Source: Streptomyces sp. TS71-3
GTDB taxonomy: Bacteria; Actinomycetota; Actinomycetes; Streptomycetales; Streptomycetaceae
DNA: 64,000 bases
Direction: 5' to 3'
Assembly: GCF_018327685.1 (NCBI RefSeq)
Contig: NZ_BNEL01000003.1
Location: forward strand, 1,178,001 to 1,242,000
Both the position numbers and the translations under genes were made by a program. Below the pieces are notes generated by a model. It saw only the letters and a program-made list of their open reading frames with translations. It did not search any database and had not been told where the DNA came from. Every line of letters begins with the position of its first letter. Position 1 is the first letter of the stretch. This document shows positions 52,858 to 61,624 of the stretch, in pieces.

Positions 52858-53080
52858 GGCGGCTCACACGGTCCCGGATGAGGCGTCTCATTCACGAGGC
52901 GGTGCGGCGCCTCACGCCGTGAAGCGGTGGCGCGGCACGCCATGCGGGGCGTCTCACGCCGCGAGGTGGTGAGGCGTCTCACACCGTCAGGTCGCCGCAG
53001 GTCAGCCGGGCATGGACGAGCGCTGAGCGGAACCGGACGATGGCTGAGCGGACTGGACGATGCGCTGAGCGGAATAGATA
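52854..53080. repeat. Array of GTGAGGCGTCTCAC-type palindromes and GCTGAGCGGA repeats
   Basis: Five related palindromes, best GTGAGGCGTCTCAC (52969-52982), lie at 52854, 52879, 52902, 52944 and 52969; the first contains the stop of the M23 gene. Then three repeats around GCTGAGCGGA and GGACGATG run from about 53019 to 53075. Confidence 0.75.
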
Positions 53081-53106
53081 TTCCGGTTACGGTGTTGGCC
53101 GCTGTC

Positions 53107-54051
53107 ATGACTTCACTCCGTCCGCTGGGCATATCCGACCTCGCCGTCTCCCCTCTCTGCCTCGGTGGCAACGTCTTCGGCTGGACCGCCGACGAGAAGC
53201 AGTCGTTCGAGGTCCTCGACGCCTATGCCGCCGCCGGCGGCAACTTCGTCGACACCGCCGACGTCTACATGGCCCGGATCGAGGGCCTGAAGGGCGGCGA
53301 GTCCGAGACCGTCATCGGCAAGTGGCTGGCATCACGCGGCAACCGCGACGAGGTCGTCGTCGCCACCAAGGTCGGCGGGCACCCCGACTACACGGGCCTC
53401 GCCCCGGCCACCATCAAGGCCGCCGCCGAGGAGTCGCTGCGCCGCCTCGGCACGGACCACATCGACCTCTACTACACGCACTTCGACGACCCGTCCGTGC
53501 CCGTGGAGGACATCGTCACCGCCCTGGACGACCTGGTGAAGGCGGGCAAGGTGCGGGCGCTGGGCGCCTCGAACATCTCCGCCGAGCGCCTCAAGGCCTC
53601 CCTCGACTTCGCCGAGCGCGAGAACCTCGCCCGGTACGTGGCGATCCAGCCGCACTACAACCTGGTCTCCCGCGACACCTACGAGGGCGCCCTGCTGGAC
53701 ACCGCCGAGGCGGCCGGCCTCTCCGCCGCGCCCTACTTCTCGCTCGCCGCCGGGTTCCTGACCGGCAAGTACCGTCCCGGCACGACCGTCGAGAGCGCAC
53801 GCGCGGAGCGCGCGGCCGGATACGCGTCGACCGAGCGGGGCCTCGCGGTGCTGGAGGCGCTGGAGACCGTCGCCGGGGCGCACGGAGTGGAGCTCGCCAC
53901 CGTCGCCGTCGCGTGGCTCCTCACCCGCCCCACCGTCGTCTCCCCGATCGCCAGCGCCCGCACCCTGGAGCAACTCCCGGCGCTCCTCGCGGTGAACGAC
54001 CTCACCCTCACCGACGACGAGGTCCGGCTCCTCACCGAGGTCTCCGCCTGA
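53107..54051 (+). CDS. Aldo/keto reductase
   Basis: A 314-residue TIM-barrel NADPH oxidoreductase. The catalytic tetrad is visible: Asp49 and Tyr54 (FVDTADVY), Lys88 (ATKVGG) and His125 (YYTHFDD). ALGASNISAERL and the NADP-binding SPIASARTLEQL region near the C-terminus complete the family pattern. Closest in style to the YajO/general stress subfamily; the substrate is unknown. The ATG at 53107 begins MTSLRPLGISDLAVSPL. Its last five codons form the first unit of a 30-bp tandem repeat. Confidence 0.95.
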   Translation: MTSLRPLGISDLAVSPLCLGGNVFGWTADEKQSFEVLDAYAAAGGNFVDTADVYMARIEGLKGGESETVIGKWLASRGNRDEVVVATKVGGHPDYTGLAPATIKAAAEESLRRLGTDHIDLYYTHFDDPSVPVEDIVTALDDLVKAGKVRALGASNISAERLKASLDFAERENLARYVAIQPHYNLVSRDTYEGALLDTAEAAGLSAAPYFSLAAGFLTGKYRPGTTVESARAERAAGYASTERGLAVLEALETVAGAHGVELATVAVAWLLTRPTVVSPIASARTLEQLPALLAVNDLTLTDDEVRLLTEVSA

Positions 54052-54156
54052 GGGGCCACTGACGGGGAGGTCTCCGCCTGAGGGGCCACTGACGGGGAGG
54101 TCCCCGCCTGAGGGGCCACTGACGGGGAGGTCCCCGCCTGAGGGGCCACTGACGGG
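54037..54156. repeat. 30-bp tandem repeat, four copies, overlapping a stop codon
   Basis: Units start at 54037, 54067, 54097 and 54127; the core is CCGCCTGAGGGGCCACTGAC. The first unit includes the stop of the aldo/keto reductase gene. Units differ by single bases (GGTCTCC or GGTCCCC). Confidence 0.95.
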
Positions 54157-54166
54157 GCGGGACCGC

Positions 54167-55852
54167 TCACTCGGCGCCCGGGTGCCCGGACCCGACGCCC
54201 CCGGAATGCCCCGGCCTCCCAGCCGGGCCGAAGGCGGTGCCGGGCCCGGGGTTCTGGCCCTGACCCTGGCCCTGGCCTTGCGGTGGGCTGTGGGGCATCG
54301 CCGGGAGCGCGTAGGGCGCGCCGTGGAGGGCTCCGGAGCCGTGGGGGAGCGCCGGGCCATGGCCGTAGGGGAGCCCCGGGCCCTGGACGGGGCCCGGGCC
54401 ATGGGCGGGTCCGGGGCCATGGATGGGTCCGGGGCCGCCGGGGGGCAGCCCCGGGCCACCGGGCGCGCGGTGGCCGTGCGGGGTGGCGGGCAGCGGGGCG
54501 TAGCCGTAGGGGGTGTGGAGCGGGGGCCCGTAGGGGCCCGGTGACCAGTGCGGGGTGAACCAGACGGACGCCGGCAGCTCCCGGGTGGCGTACGCCAGCG
54601 CGGGGCGGGCCACCTCCCTGCGCCCCCACAGCTCTTGCAGCAGCGCCTCCTCGCGGGCTGCGAAGTCCCCGCCGGCGCGCCCGCGCCGCCCCCGGTGCCG
54701 GAGGAAGGCCAGGGAGGTGGCGTACGCCTCGTAGTCGGCGACGACGCGGGCGGCGTCCTTGCCGCCGAGCGCCTGGCCGGCGTACTGGCGCGCCGAACGG
54801 CGTGCCCGCATGGAGCCCAGCACGAACGGCTCGTGCGGCGGCAGCCACCCGGCCGCCACGTAGACCGGCAGCTCGGTGCGGACCGTGTGCAGCTCGCGCT
54901 GCCTGCTCCAGACCACCAGCCAGGTCAGCCCCGCGAACGCGGGCACCATGAGCGCGACGTAGACCAGCAGGAAGCCGTAGTCGCCGAAGTCGGAGGACGC
55001 GTTCCACATCGCGTGCATGCCCATGGCCAGCAGCAGCCCGGCGAGCGACAGCACCACCTTGCGTATCCGGCGCCCCTCGCCGGAGCCGGCGGCGAGCCCG
55101 ATGCCGATGCCGGACAGCACCGTGAACAGCGGGTGCGCGAAGGGCGACATCACCACCCGGACGAAGAACGTGGCCACCGTCATCGAGGCGAAGCCGCTGT
55201 CGCCGGAGAGCTGGTCGTCGCCGAACGCGGTGCCCAGGTAGAGGATGTTCTCGGTGAACGCGAAGCCGGTCGCGGTGACCCCGGCGACCACCACGCCGTC
55301 GACCAGCCCCGTGAGGTCCCGGCGGCGGAAGAGGAAGAGCAGCAGCACCGCCGCGGCCTTCGAGGACTCCTCCACGAACGGCGCGATCACGGTCGCGCCC
55401 AGGGTGTCGGCGCTGGACGGGTCGGCGGTGGCGGCGGCTATCCAGTGGGTCGCGAAGCTGTTGGCGACGATCGCGATGAGCGCCGCCGCGCAGGCCCCCC
55501 AGGCGAAGCAGAAGACCAGGTTCCGCCAGGGCCCGGGCGCCACCCGGTCCAGCCAGCGGAACGCCGCCACCAGCAGCGGCACCGGGAGCACGGCGAGCCC
55601 GAGGCCGACCAGGAAGCCCTGGGTGCCGGTCTGTTCCCGGACCAGGGCCAGGATCACCAGGCCGCTCAGTGCCAGCAGGGTGGTCACCGCGCCGGCCTGC
55701 ACGGAACGTCGCTGCCACCAGTGCGGGTGGCGGGAGGCGGGTACGGCGGTGGCGGGAACGGCGATCGAAGTGTCGGGCGGGATGGCGGGCGGGATGGCGG
55801 GCGGGATGGCGGGCGGGTCCGCCGGAGCGAACGGGTTCGGACGTGTGTCCAC
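54167..55852 (-). CDS. PrsW-family intramembrane metalloprotease
   Basis: A 561-residue membrane protein. After a Pro-rich start with PAIPPAIPPAIPP, encoded by a 12-bp DNA repeat, come about eight helices. Family motifs are FVEESSK (Glu161, Glu162, Lys165), FAFTENILYLG and MGMHAMWN, which hold the putative zinc ligands. In Bacillus PrsW cleaves an anti-sigma factor (known); the substrate here is unknown. The C-terminal 200 residues are cytoplasmic, ending in a Gly/Pro/His/Gln-rich tail (PPQGQGQGQGQNPGPG). Confidence 0.93.
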   Translation of the reverse strand: MDTRPNPFAPADPPAIPPAIPPAIPPDTSIAVPATAVPASRHPHWWQRRSVQAGAVTTLLALSGLVILALVREQTGTQGFLVGLGLAVLPVPLLVAAFRWLDRVAPGPWRNLVFCFAWGACAAALIAIVANSFATHWIAAATADPSSADTLGATVIAPFVEESSKAAAVLLLFLFRRRDLTGLVDGVVVAGVTATGFAFTENILYLGTAFGDDQLSGDSGFASMTVATFFVRVVMSPFAHPLFTVLSGIGIGLAAGSGEGRRIRKVVLSLAGLLLAMGMHAMWNASSDFGDYGFLLVYVALMVPAFAGLTWLVVWSRQRELHTVRTELPVYVAAGWLPPHEPFVLGSMRARRSARQYAGQALGGKDAARVVADYEAYATSLAFLRHRGRRGRAGGDFAAREEALLQELWGRREVARPALAYATRELPASVWFTPHWSPGPYGPPLHTPYGYAPLPATPHGHRAPGGPGLPPGGPGPIHGPGPAHGPGPVQGPGLPYGHGPALPHGSGALHGAPYALPAMPHSPPQGQGQGQGQNPGPGTAFGPAGRPGHSGGVGSGHPGAE

Positions 55853-55918
55853 GCTCTCGACCCTAAACGGCGGACGTCCCGCCCGCGATGGCGCCTCGTC
55901 ACGCCCGGCGGCTCCGCC

Positions 55919-55985
55919 GGGACTGTGGTCAGGGACTACGGGCAGGGACTGCGGTCAGGGACTGCGGTCAGGGACTACGGGCGGG
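55919..55985. repeat. GGGACT(G/A)CGG short repeats
   Basis: Five copies of a 12-13-bp unit (TCAGGGACTGCGG with variants) lie between the PrsW gene and the 3' end of trmB. Confidence 0.7.
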
Positions 55986-56826
55986 CGCCCGGGGCCTTCG
56001 GCGGCTCGCCGCCGGCGGGACGTTCCGTGCTGCCCGCAGGCACGTCGGCGGTGTTGCGCCGGAACAGCAGGTCGCGCACCACGTGCCCCTTCTCCTCGCC
56101 CTGCTCCTCGAAACGGGTGCGGGGGCGGAACGGCGGACGGGCCGCGAAACCACCGTCGGCGCTGGTGTTGTCGAAGCAGGGGTGCGCGGTCAGCACCCGG
56201 AGCATCTGCTCCGCGTACGGCTCCCAGTCGGTGGCGCAGTGCAGCAGCGCGCCCGGCTTGAGGCGGCTCGCGGCGAGGTCGAGGAACGCGGGCTGGATCA
56301 GCCGCCGCTTCTGGTGCCGCTTCTTCGGCCACGGATCGGGGAAGTAGACGCGCAGCCCGTCGAGGGACGCGGGCCGCAGCATCATGCGCAGCAGGATGAC
56401 GGCGTCGCCGTTCGCGACGCGGATGTTGGTGAGGCCGGCACGCTCCACGAGGGCGAGCAGGTTGCCCTGGCCGGGCGTGTGCACGTCGACGGCGAGGATG
56501 CCGGTCTCCGGATCGTCGGCGGCCATCCGGGCGGTGGCGTCGCCCATGCCGAAACCGATCTCCAGGACGACGGGCCGGCCTTCGAAGAGCGAGTCCAGAT
56601 CGAGCACGCTCGCCCCGTCGACCTCGAACCCGAACCGCGGCCACAACCGCCGCAGCGCAGCGGCCTGCCCGGAGGTCACCCGCCCCCGCCGCGGCTGGAA
56701 ACTCCGGATCCCCCGCTCGACCCGCCCCCGAACAGGATCGGCCGCGGGCCCGGCACCAACAGGAAACATCCGCTTACGCTCGCCCCGGTCCCCCTGCCCA
56801 CCCGGGCGCTCTTCATCCTCCGCCAC
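55975..56826 (-). CDS. trmB: tRNA (guanine-N7-)-methyltransferase
   Basis: A 283-residue class I methyltransferase making m7G46 in tRNA. The SAM-binding loop is VLEIGFGMGDAT (near 89-100), DVHTPGQGNLLALVER follows, and the tRNA-binding signature is VYFPDPWPKKRHQKRR (near 162-177). Typical length is about 230, so there is a 40-residue basic start (RSFQPRRGR) and a 30-residue Pro-rich tail. The GTG at 56826 was used; the ATG at residue 20 (MFPVGAG) is an alternative. Confidence 0.95.
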   Translation of the reverse strand: MAEDEERPGGQGDRGERKRMFPVGAGPAADPVRGRVERGIRSFQPRRGRVTSGQAAALRRLWPRFGFEVDGASVLDLDSLFEGRPVVLEIGFGMGDATARMAADDPETGILAVDVHTPGQGNLLALVERAGLTNIRVANGDAVILLRMMLRPASLDGLRVYFPDPWPKKRHQKRRLIQPAFLDLAASRLKPGALLHCATDWEPYAEQMLRVLTAHPCFDNTSADGGFAARPPFRPRTRFEEQGEEKGHVVRDLLFRRNTADVPAGSTERPAGGEPPKAPGARP

Positions 56827-57151
56827 AGTTCCTCCATCCTACGGACCCTCACGAGCACGTCGAGCCCCACGGTCACCACGGTCACCACTAGAGGGGCGCG
56901 GGGCTGTGCCGATGCGCGGCTCCGTGGGCGCGAAGAGCCACGAGGAACGCGTCAGGTGTTAGCGGGGATCAGGGGGACTCACCAGGGGCGCGGGGAACTG
57001 CGCAAACAACCACGACGGACGCGTCGGACGATCACGGGGAGCAAGTGGCACCTGATAAGGGGCGCGGGGAACTGCGCGAAGAGCCACGACGGACGCGTCA
57101 GATCGTCACGGGAAGCAAGCCGCACCCACCAAGGAGGAGGGAACCGGGGCA
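56827..57151. repeat. Intergenic region with copies of the dispersed element
   Basis: GGGGCGCGGGGAACTGCGC occurs at 56985 and 57059, 74 bases apart, each followed by CCACGACGGACGCGTC. A diverged relative, GGGGCGCGGGGCTGTGCCGA, lies at about 56894. No gene is supported. Confidence 0.8.
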
Positions 57152-58354
57152 CTACGCCCCGGAAAGAACCCCCAGCGCCCGCCGAGCCACCTCACGCCCG
57201 ATCGGCAGCGAAGCGGTAGCCGCAGGCGACGGCGCGTTCAGAACATGCACCGTCCGCACCGACTCCCGTATCAGAAAATCATCCACGAGCGTCCCGTCCC
57301 GCAACACCGCCTGCGCCCGCACCCCCGCAGCCGCGGGAACGAGATCCCCCACGGAGATCCCCGGCAGCAACCTCCGCACCGCCTCCGTGAACGCCTGCGG
57401 GGACACCGACCGCCGCAGTTCCCCGGCCCCGTACCGCCAGTGGCGGCGGGCGATCCGCCAGGAACCGGGCCACGCGAGCGTCGCGGCGAGCTCCCGCGGC
57501 CGGACCGTTTTCCAGCCGTATCCCTCACGGGCCAGCGCCGGCACCGCGTTCGGCCCCAGGTGCACACCGCCGTCGATACCGCGGGTGAGGTGCACGCCGA
57601 GGAACGGGAACGCCGGGTCGGGCACCGGATACACCAGCCCGCGCACCAGCTCGGGCCGGGCCAGCTCGTAGTACTCGCCGCGGAAGGGGACGATCCGCAT
57701 CCCGGGCTCGTCGCCGGCGAGGCGCGCCACCTCGTCGCAGTGCAGCCCCGCGCAGTTCACCAGCACCCGGCCCCGCAGCACCGCCCCGTCGGACGTGCGC
57801 ACCGCCACACCCCGCTCGGGCCGCCGGTCGATCCGCGTCACCCGCGCGCCGTAGCGGATGCGTGCCCCGGAGGCCTCCCCGAGGTGGCGCGCGACCTGCT
57901 GGTAGTCGCAGATGCCGGTGGTGCCGACGTGGATGGCCGCGATGCCGCGCACATGCGGCTCGTACTCGGCGATCTGGGCGGGTCCCAGCTCACGGACCGG
58001 GATGCCGTTCTCGCGGCCGCGCTGGACGAGCGCGTGCAGACCGCGCAGTTCTGCGCGGTCGGTGGCGACGATCAGCTTGCCGGTCTGGGCGTGCGGGATG
58101 TCGTACTCGGCGCAGAACTTCAGCATCTCCGCCGCGCCGCGCACCGCGTACCGGGCCTTGAGCGAGCCGGGGCGGTAGTAGATGCCGCTGTGGATCACGC
58201 CGCTGTTGCGGCCGGTCTGGTGGCGTGCCGGGCCCTGCTCCTTCTCCAGGACCGTCACCCGGGTGCCCGGGGCGGCACGCGTGAGCGCGTACGCGGTCGA
58301 CAGGCCGATGATCCCGCCGCCGATCACGAGCACGTCGCAGTCGGTCCCCGCCAC
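57152..58354 (-). CDS. lhgO: L-2-hydroxyglutarate oxidase
   Basis: A 400-residue FAD-dependent DAO-family enzyme. The dinucleotide loop is VLVIGGGIIGLSTAYAL at the N-terminus, then TGRNSGVIHSGIYYRPGSLK, the LhgO signature, GLHCDEVARLAG, VPFRGEYYEL and LGVHLTRGIDG. It oxidises L-2-hydroxyglutarate to 2-oxoglutarate and feeds electrons to the membrane quinones. The GTG at 58354 has GGAGG 8 bases upstream; a GTG at 58363 is also possible. It is monocistronic here. Confidence 0.93.
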   Translation of the reverse strand: MAGTDCDVLVIGGGIIGLSTAYALTRAAPGTRVTVLEKEQGPARHQTGRNSGVIHSGIYYRPGSLKARYAVRGAAEMLKFCAEYDIPHAQTGKLIVATDRAELRGLHALVQRGRENGIPVRELGPAQIAEYEPHVRGIAAIHVGTTGICDYQQVARHLGEASGARIRYGARVTRIDRRPERGVAVRTSDGAVLRGRVLVNCAGLHCDEVARLAGDEPGMRIVPFRGEYYELARPELVRGLVYPVPDPAFPFLGVHLTRGIDGGVHLGPNAVPALAREGYGWKTVRPRELAATLAWPGSWRIARRHWRYGAGELRRSVSPQAFTEAVRRLLPGISVGDLVPAAAGVRAQAVLRDGTLVDDFLIRESVRTVHVLNAPSPAATASLPIGREVARRALGVLSGA

Positions 58355-58867
58355 ACGCCCCACCTCCCACGTCCGATAGTGCACTGCACCACTGGCGACG
58401 CGCTCAAACCCGGTGGTGGCATGCCATGCGCCCCCCGGGGTCCGGTCGGGGCCCGGCCGGGGTTCCCGGACGCCTACCGTCCGGGCGACAGAGCGGAGAA
58501 CGGCGCCGGGGCCCACCCACAGGCGGGCGGCCCGGGAGCCGCCGAAACCGCCCCATCGGCCGCCCGCCGCGAGGGCCCGCGACGACGACCGGGTCCCGTC
58601 AGGGCGGGCGCTCGGGGCCCCGCCCGGACGGTTGCCTGCGGCCCCGCCCGGGACGCGGGCTCGCGGACCGCCACGGCCCCAGGACACCGGAGCACGGCAG
58701 ACCAGACACCCGGCCGGGTGCCCGAGCGGGTATCCGACCAGGCACGCGACCGGCCCCCGCCGGGACCGGAGCGGGCAGGTCCGACGACGGACGGTGCCGC
58801 TCCGGTCCCGGCAGGGTGCCGTGGCCGTACCGCACGGGGCCGTCGCCGGCCGCCGTGGCCAGTCGGG
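58355..58867. other. Intergenic region, no supported gene
   Basis: About 510 bases between lhgO (start) and the end of the TPR regulator gene, both on the minus strand. CCGATAGTGCACTGCACC (about 58373-58390) is an A+T-richer patch with a GTGCAC palindrome, probably the lhgO promoter. The remainder is G+C-rich with no convincing frame or repeat. Confidence 0.5.
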
Positions 58868-60289
58868 TCACGCCGGCGCCATGAGCAGCGGGCGCGCCCG
58901 CTCCCGCAGCTCCACCACGCGCGGCTCGTCCCCGTAGGGCTCCAGCCGGTGCAGCAGGTCCCGGACGTACTCGGTGGTCCGCGCGGACGAGGTCCGCCCG
59001 GCCACCTCCACCGCCCGCACGGCCTGCTCGCAGGCCGCGTCGAGGTTCCCGGACTCCAGCTCGGCGACCGCGGAGACGACCAGGCGCAGGCCGTGCGAGC
59101 GCACGAACTCCTCCGTGGGCCGGGACAGCGCATGCTCGCTGAAGCGCCGCACCTGGCGGGGGGCCTTCAGGTCGCGGTAGCACTCCGCGGCGTCCGCCGC
59201 GAACCGGTCGTAGGAGTAGAAGCCGAGCCAGGACGGGTCGTTGTCGCCCTCGCGGGAGCGCTCCAGCCAGCCCTCGGCCGCCCGCAGCGCGGCCCCCGCC
59301 GCCTGGGCGTCGCCCGCGCGCGCGTGGGCACGCGCCTCGACGAGCCGGAAGAAGCTCATCGTGCGGGCGGTGGCCAGGCCGCGGTTGCGCTCCAGAGCGG
59401 CCTGGGCCAGGTCCACGCCCTCGTCGCCGAAGCCGCGGTAGGTGGCCTGGAGCGACATCGATGCCAGCACGTAGCCCCCCAGGGGGACGTCCGCGGCGGC
59501 ACGGGCCAGGCGCAGGGCCTGGATGTAGTACCGCTGCGCCGCCTCCTGCTGACCGGTGTCGAAGGCCATCCAGCCGGCCAGCCGCGTCAGTTCGGCACTG
59601 GCGCCGAACAGGGCGCGGCCCACCTCGTCGGAGTACGAGGCGAGCAGCAGCGGCGCCGCCTCGACCCTGAGGCACTCGGGCACCATGGAGGAACGCCAGT
59701 CGCCGCCGCCGTACTTGGAGTCCCAGCGGCGGGCGTCCTCGGCGGCCTCACGCAGCTTGCGCACGTCGCTGTGGCCGACCTTCAGCGGACCACCGCCGCC
59801 GGACGGGCCGGCGTTGCGCTCCACGGAACTGTCGGCCGGGGTTATGAGCCAGCGCGACGCCGGCGTCGCATACGCACTGACCGCGAACGAGCCCGCGAGG
59901 GACTGCCAGATACCCCCGCTGCCGGCTCGCCGGCCCGCGAGGTCGAGACGGTAGAGCTCTGTCGCCGACTTGACGGCGGCACCGATGTCCCGAGGGAAGG
60001 CGAGGCCCACCTCCGGTGCCGGGTCCGCGTCAGCCAGGCCGATCTCGTGCAAAGGCACGGGACGGCCCAGCTTCTGTCCGATGGCGGCCGCTATCAGGTG
60101 CGGCGCAGCGCCCTGGGGCACCATGCCCTTGGACACCCACCTGGCGACCGATGTCTTGTCGTAGCGGAGCGTCAACCCGCGTTGCGCTCCTAGGTCGTTG
60201 ACCCTGCGCGCGAGTCCCGCATTACTGATTCCCGCGAGGGCGAGGACGGCGCCGAGCTTTTCGTTCGGCCCGCGTTGGTCCCTGGACAT
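58868..60289 (-). CDS. NsdA-like TPR transcriptional regulator
   Basis: A 473-residue protein. The N-terminal XRE-like domain ([50 protein letters not shown]) is followed by helical TPR-like repeats: [40 protein letters not shown] and [19 protein letters not shown]. This is the Streptomyces family that includes NsdA and sporulation-associated regulators, controlling differentiation and antibiotics. The ATG at 60289 has GAGGGG upstream. It is intact, unlike its frameshifted relative at 33.3-34.6 kb. The region before it holds several strong hairpins. Confidence 0.9.
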   Translation of the reverse strand: MSRDQRGPNEKLGAVLALAGISNAGLARRVNDLGAQRGLTLRYDKTSVARWVSKGMVPQGAAPHLIAAAIGQKLGRPVPLHEIGLADADPAPEVGLAFPRDIGAAVKSATELYRLDLAGRRAGSGGIWQSLAGSFAVSAYATPASRWLITPADSSVERNAGPSGGGGPLKVGHSDVRKLREAAEDARRWDSKYGGGDWRSSMVPECLRVEAAPLLLASYSDEVGRALFGASAELTRLAGWMAFDTGQQEAAQRYYIQALRLARAAADVPLGGYVLASMSLQATYRGFGDEGVDLAQAALERNRGLATARTMSFFRLVEARAHARAGDAQAAGAALRAAEGWLERSREGDNDPSWLGFYSYDRFAADAAECYRDLKAPRQVRRFSEHALSRPTEEFVRSHGLRLVVSAVAELESGNLDAACEQAVRAVEVAGRTSSARTTEYVRDLLHRLEPYGDEPRVVELRERARPLLMAPA

Positions 60290-61624
60290 GCGCCACCCCT
60301 CGACACAGAAGGCTGCCATGGCGGTCGCACCACCGCCCGGCATTCGTACCGTGCCCACACGGCCGCCCTCCCCGGCCCCCCGGCCGCAAGAGCGGGTGTC
60401 CGAGCCCCGGGGTATATGCCACCGTGAAAACACAGGCACACACAGGGTAGTTCGGTGCATCCCAAGCGTTAAGAGGCATAGTTCCGGATGGCGAGATTGT
60501 TGCCCGTCGCGAAGTGCGATCATGCCGGCGCGCGCTCCGCGCGTGTGGCCGTGCGCCTGGCCGTGCGCTCTTCTCCGGCCACGGTGGGAGCGCTTCGATG
60601 GATCACGCGTGGGTCGGCCCGCTGTACTGGGTCCAGTGGGCTGGGGGACACCGCCGCCTCCATCCCCGCGGGCGGCGGACCGGTCCGGGAGGCGAATCCC
60701 GCCTCCCGGACCGTGAGTTGGGTCCGCCCGCTGGGATGGAGTGCGTAGCGCGATTTCATCCCGGCCGAAATGGCTGAATCCCGCCCTACGGAGTCGGGCC
60801 CTTCGGGGCCCGGCGGCCTCCTCCGCCCGGCACTCGGGCGTCAACCGTAGGGCGGGGTGTCTCCTTCCGCGCGCTCGTGCACGGCTCGTGCCGCCCGGGG
60901 CCTCCCCGGGCGCGGCGGCCGTGGCGCGCTCGCCCGCTCCGCCGAGCTCCGAACGGCCTTGGGCCGCCCCAGGGCGCCCCGTTGGCCCTGTCCGCCTCCG
61001 GGTCCGGCTCCGTCCGCACCGTGGGGGCGCGCGCGGGTACCAGATGCACGCACCGTGACGACGCGCTCCGGTCGGCCCGCACCACGCGACCCGCGGGGAC
61101 CCCTGCCCGCCCCTCCCCGAGCCCGGCCCCGGGCGGCCCCGATACGGCGCCCGGAAGGGTGACTCCGCGCCGCCGATTTCCGTATGCACTTGTGAAGTCG
61201 AGCAATGTCAACGCGCCTGGGCGCCCGGGGAGTCCGCCGGCGGAACGCCCCAACGGGCCTCCACAAGGGCGCGTTACGGGGCCGGTGCGCCACGTGTCAC
61301 AGGGCCGGTGCGCCACTGCGGTGCGCCCTGACCCGCGCCCCGCCCCGCCGCGCTCGCCCCGCCGAGCCCCACCCCGCCGGGGCGCACGGCAGCACGCGTG
61401 CCGCGGACATGGTTGTGCCGGGCCCCATAAGCAAGTACTTGTGGTGCGTCACCCGTCGCATGCCAGGGGCGCATGCGGGAGCACGGAAGCCGTTCTGTAA
61501 GCAGCCTTGTGCGCCTCCTTCGTGGCAGCATGGTCCCGTTCGTGCAGTGTGGTGGTTCCCTCGGCGCCCTGGTTGCACTGGTCGCAGTGCTCGTAGTGGT
61601 TGTCCACGGCCTGTGGAGGCGGCA
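60290..61624. other. 1.3-kb intergenic region with strong hairpins
   Basis: No protein-coding frame here shows convincing features. It contains hairpin H1 (60681-60713, 14-bp perfect stem), H2 (60733-60762, GGGATG/CATCCC) and a three-way-junction-like structure (60780-60856). A short stem GCCCGGGG/CCCCGGGC lies at about 60894-60912. Promoters for the divergent regulator and asparagine-synthase-like genes must also be here. Confidence 0.6.
60681..60856 (+). ncRNA. Candidate structured RNA (hairpins and three-way junction)
   Basis: H1: CGGTCCGGGAGGCG pairs with CGCCTCCCGGACCG across a 5-base loop. Junction: outer stem CCCGCCCTACGG (60780-60791) with CCGTAGGGCGGG (60845-60856). Inside it are CGGGCCC-TTCG-GGGCCCG (60795-60812) and CGCCCG/CGGGCG (60824-60840). 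The cUUCGg tetraloop forms only in plus-strand RNA. Function unknown; transcription is not shown. Confidence 0.4.

Noticed and set aside
57245..60193. Plus-strand frame of 982 codons
   Set aside because: It crosses lhgO and the TPR regulator in antisense and has no recognisable domain.
60290..61624. Lasso-peptide precursor for the AsnB-like protein
   Set aside because: Translation of the short plus-strand frames, such as the one starting MVVPGPISKYLW near 61410, gives no leader/core pattern, and no transglutaminase-like leader peptidase is in view.
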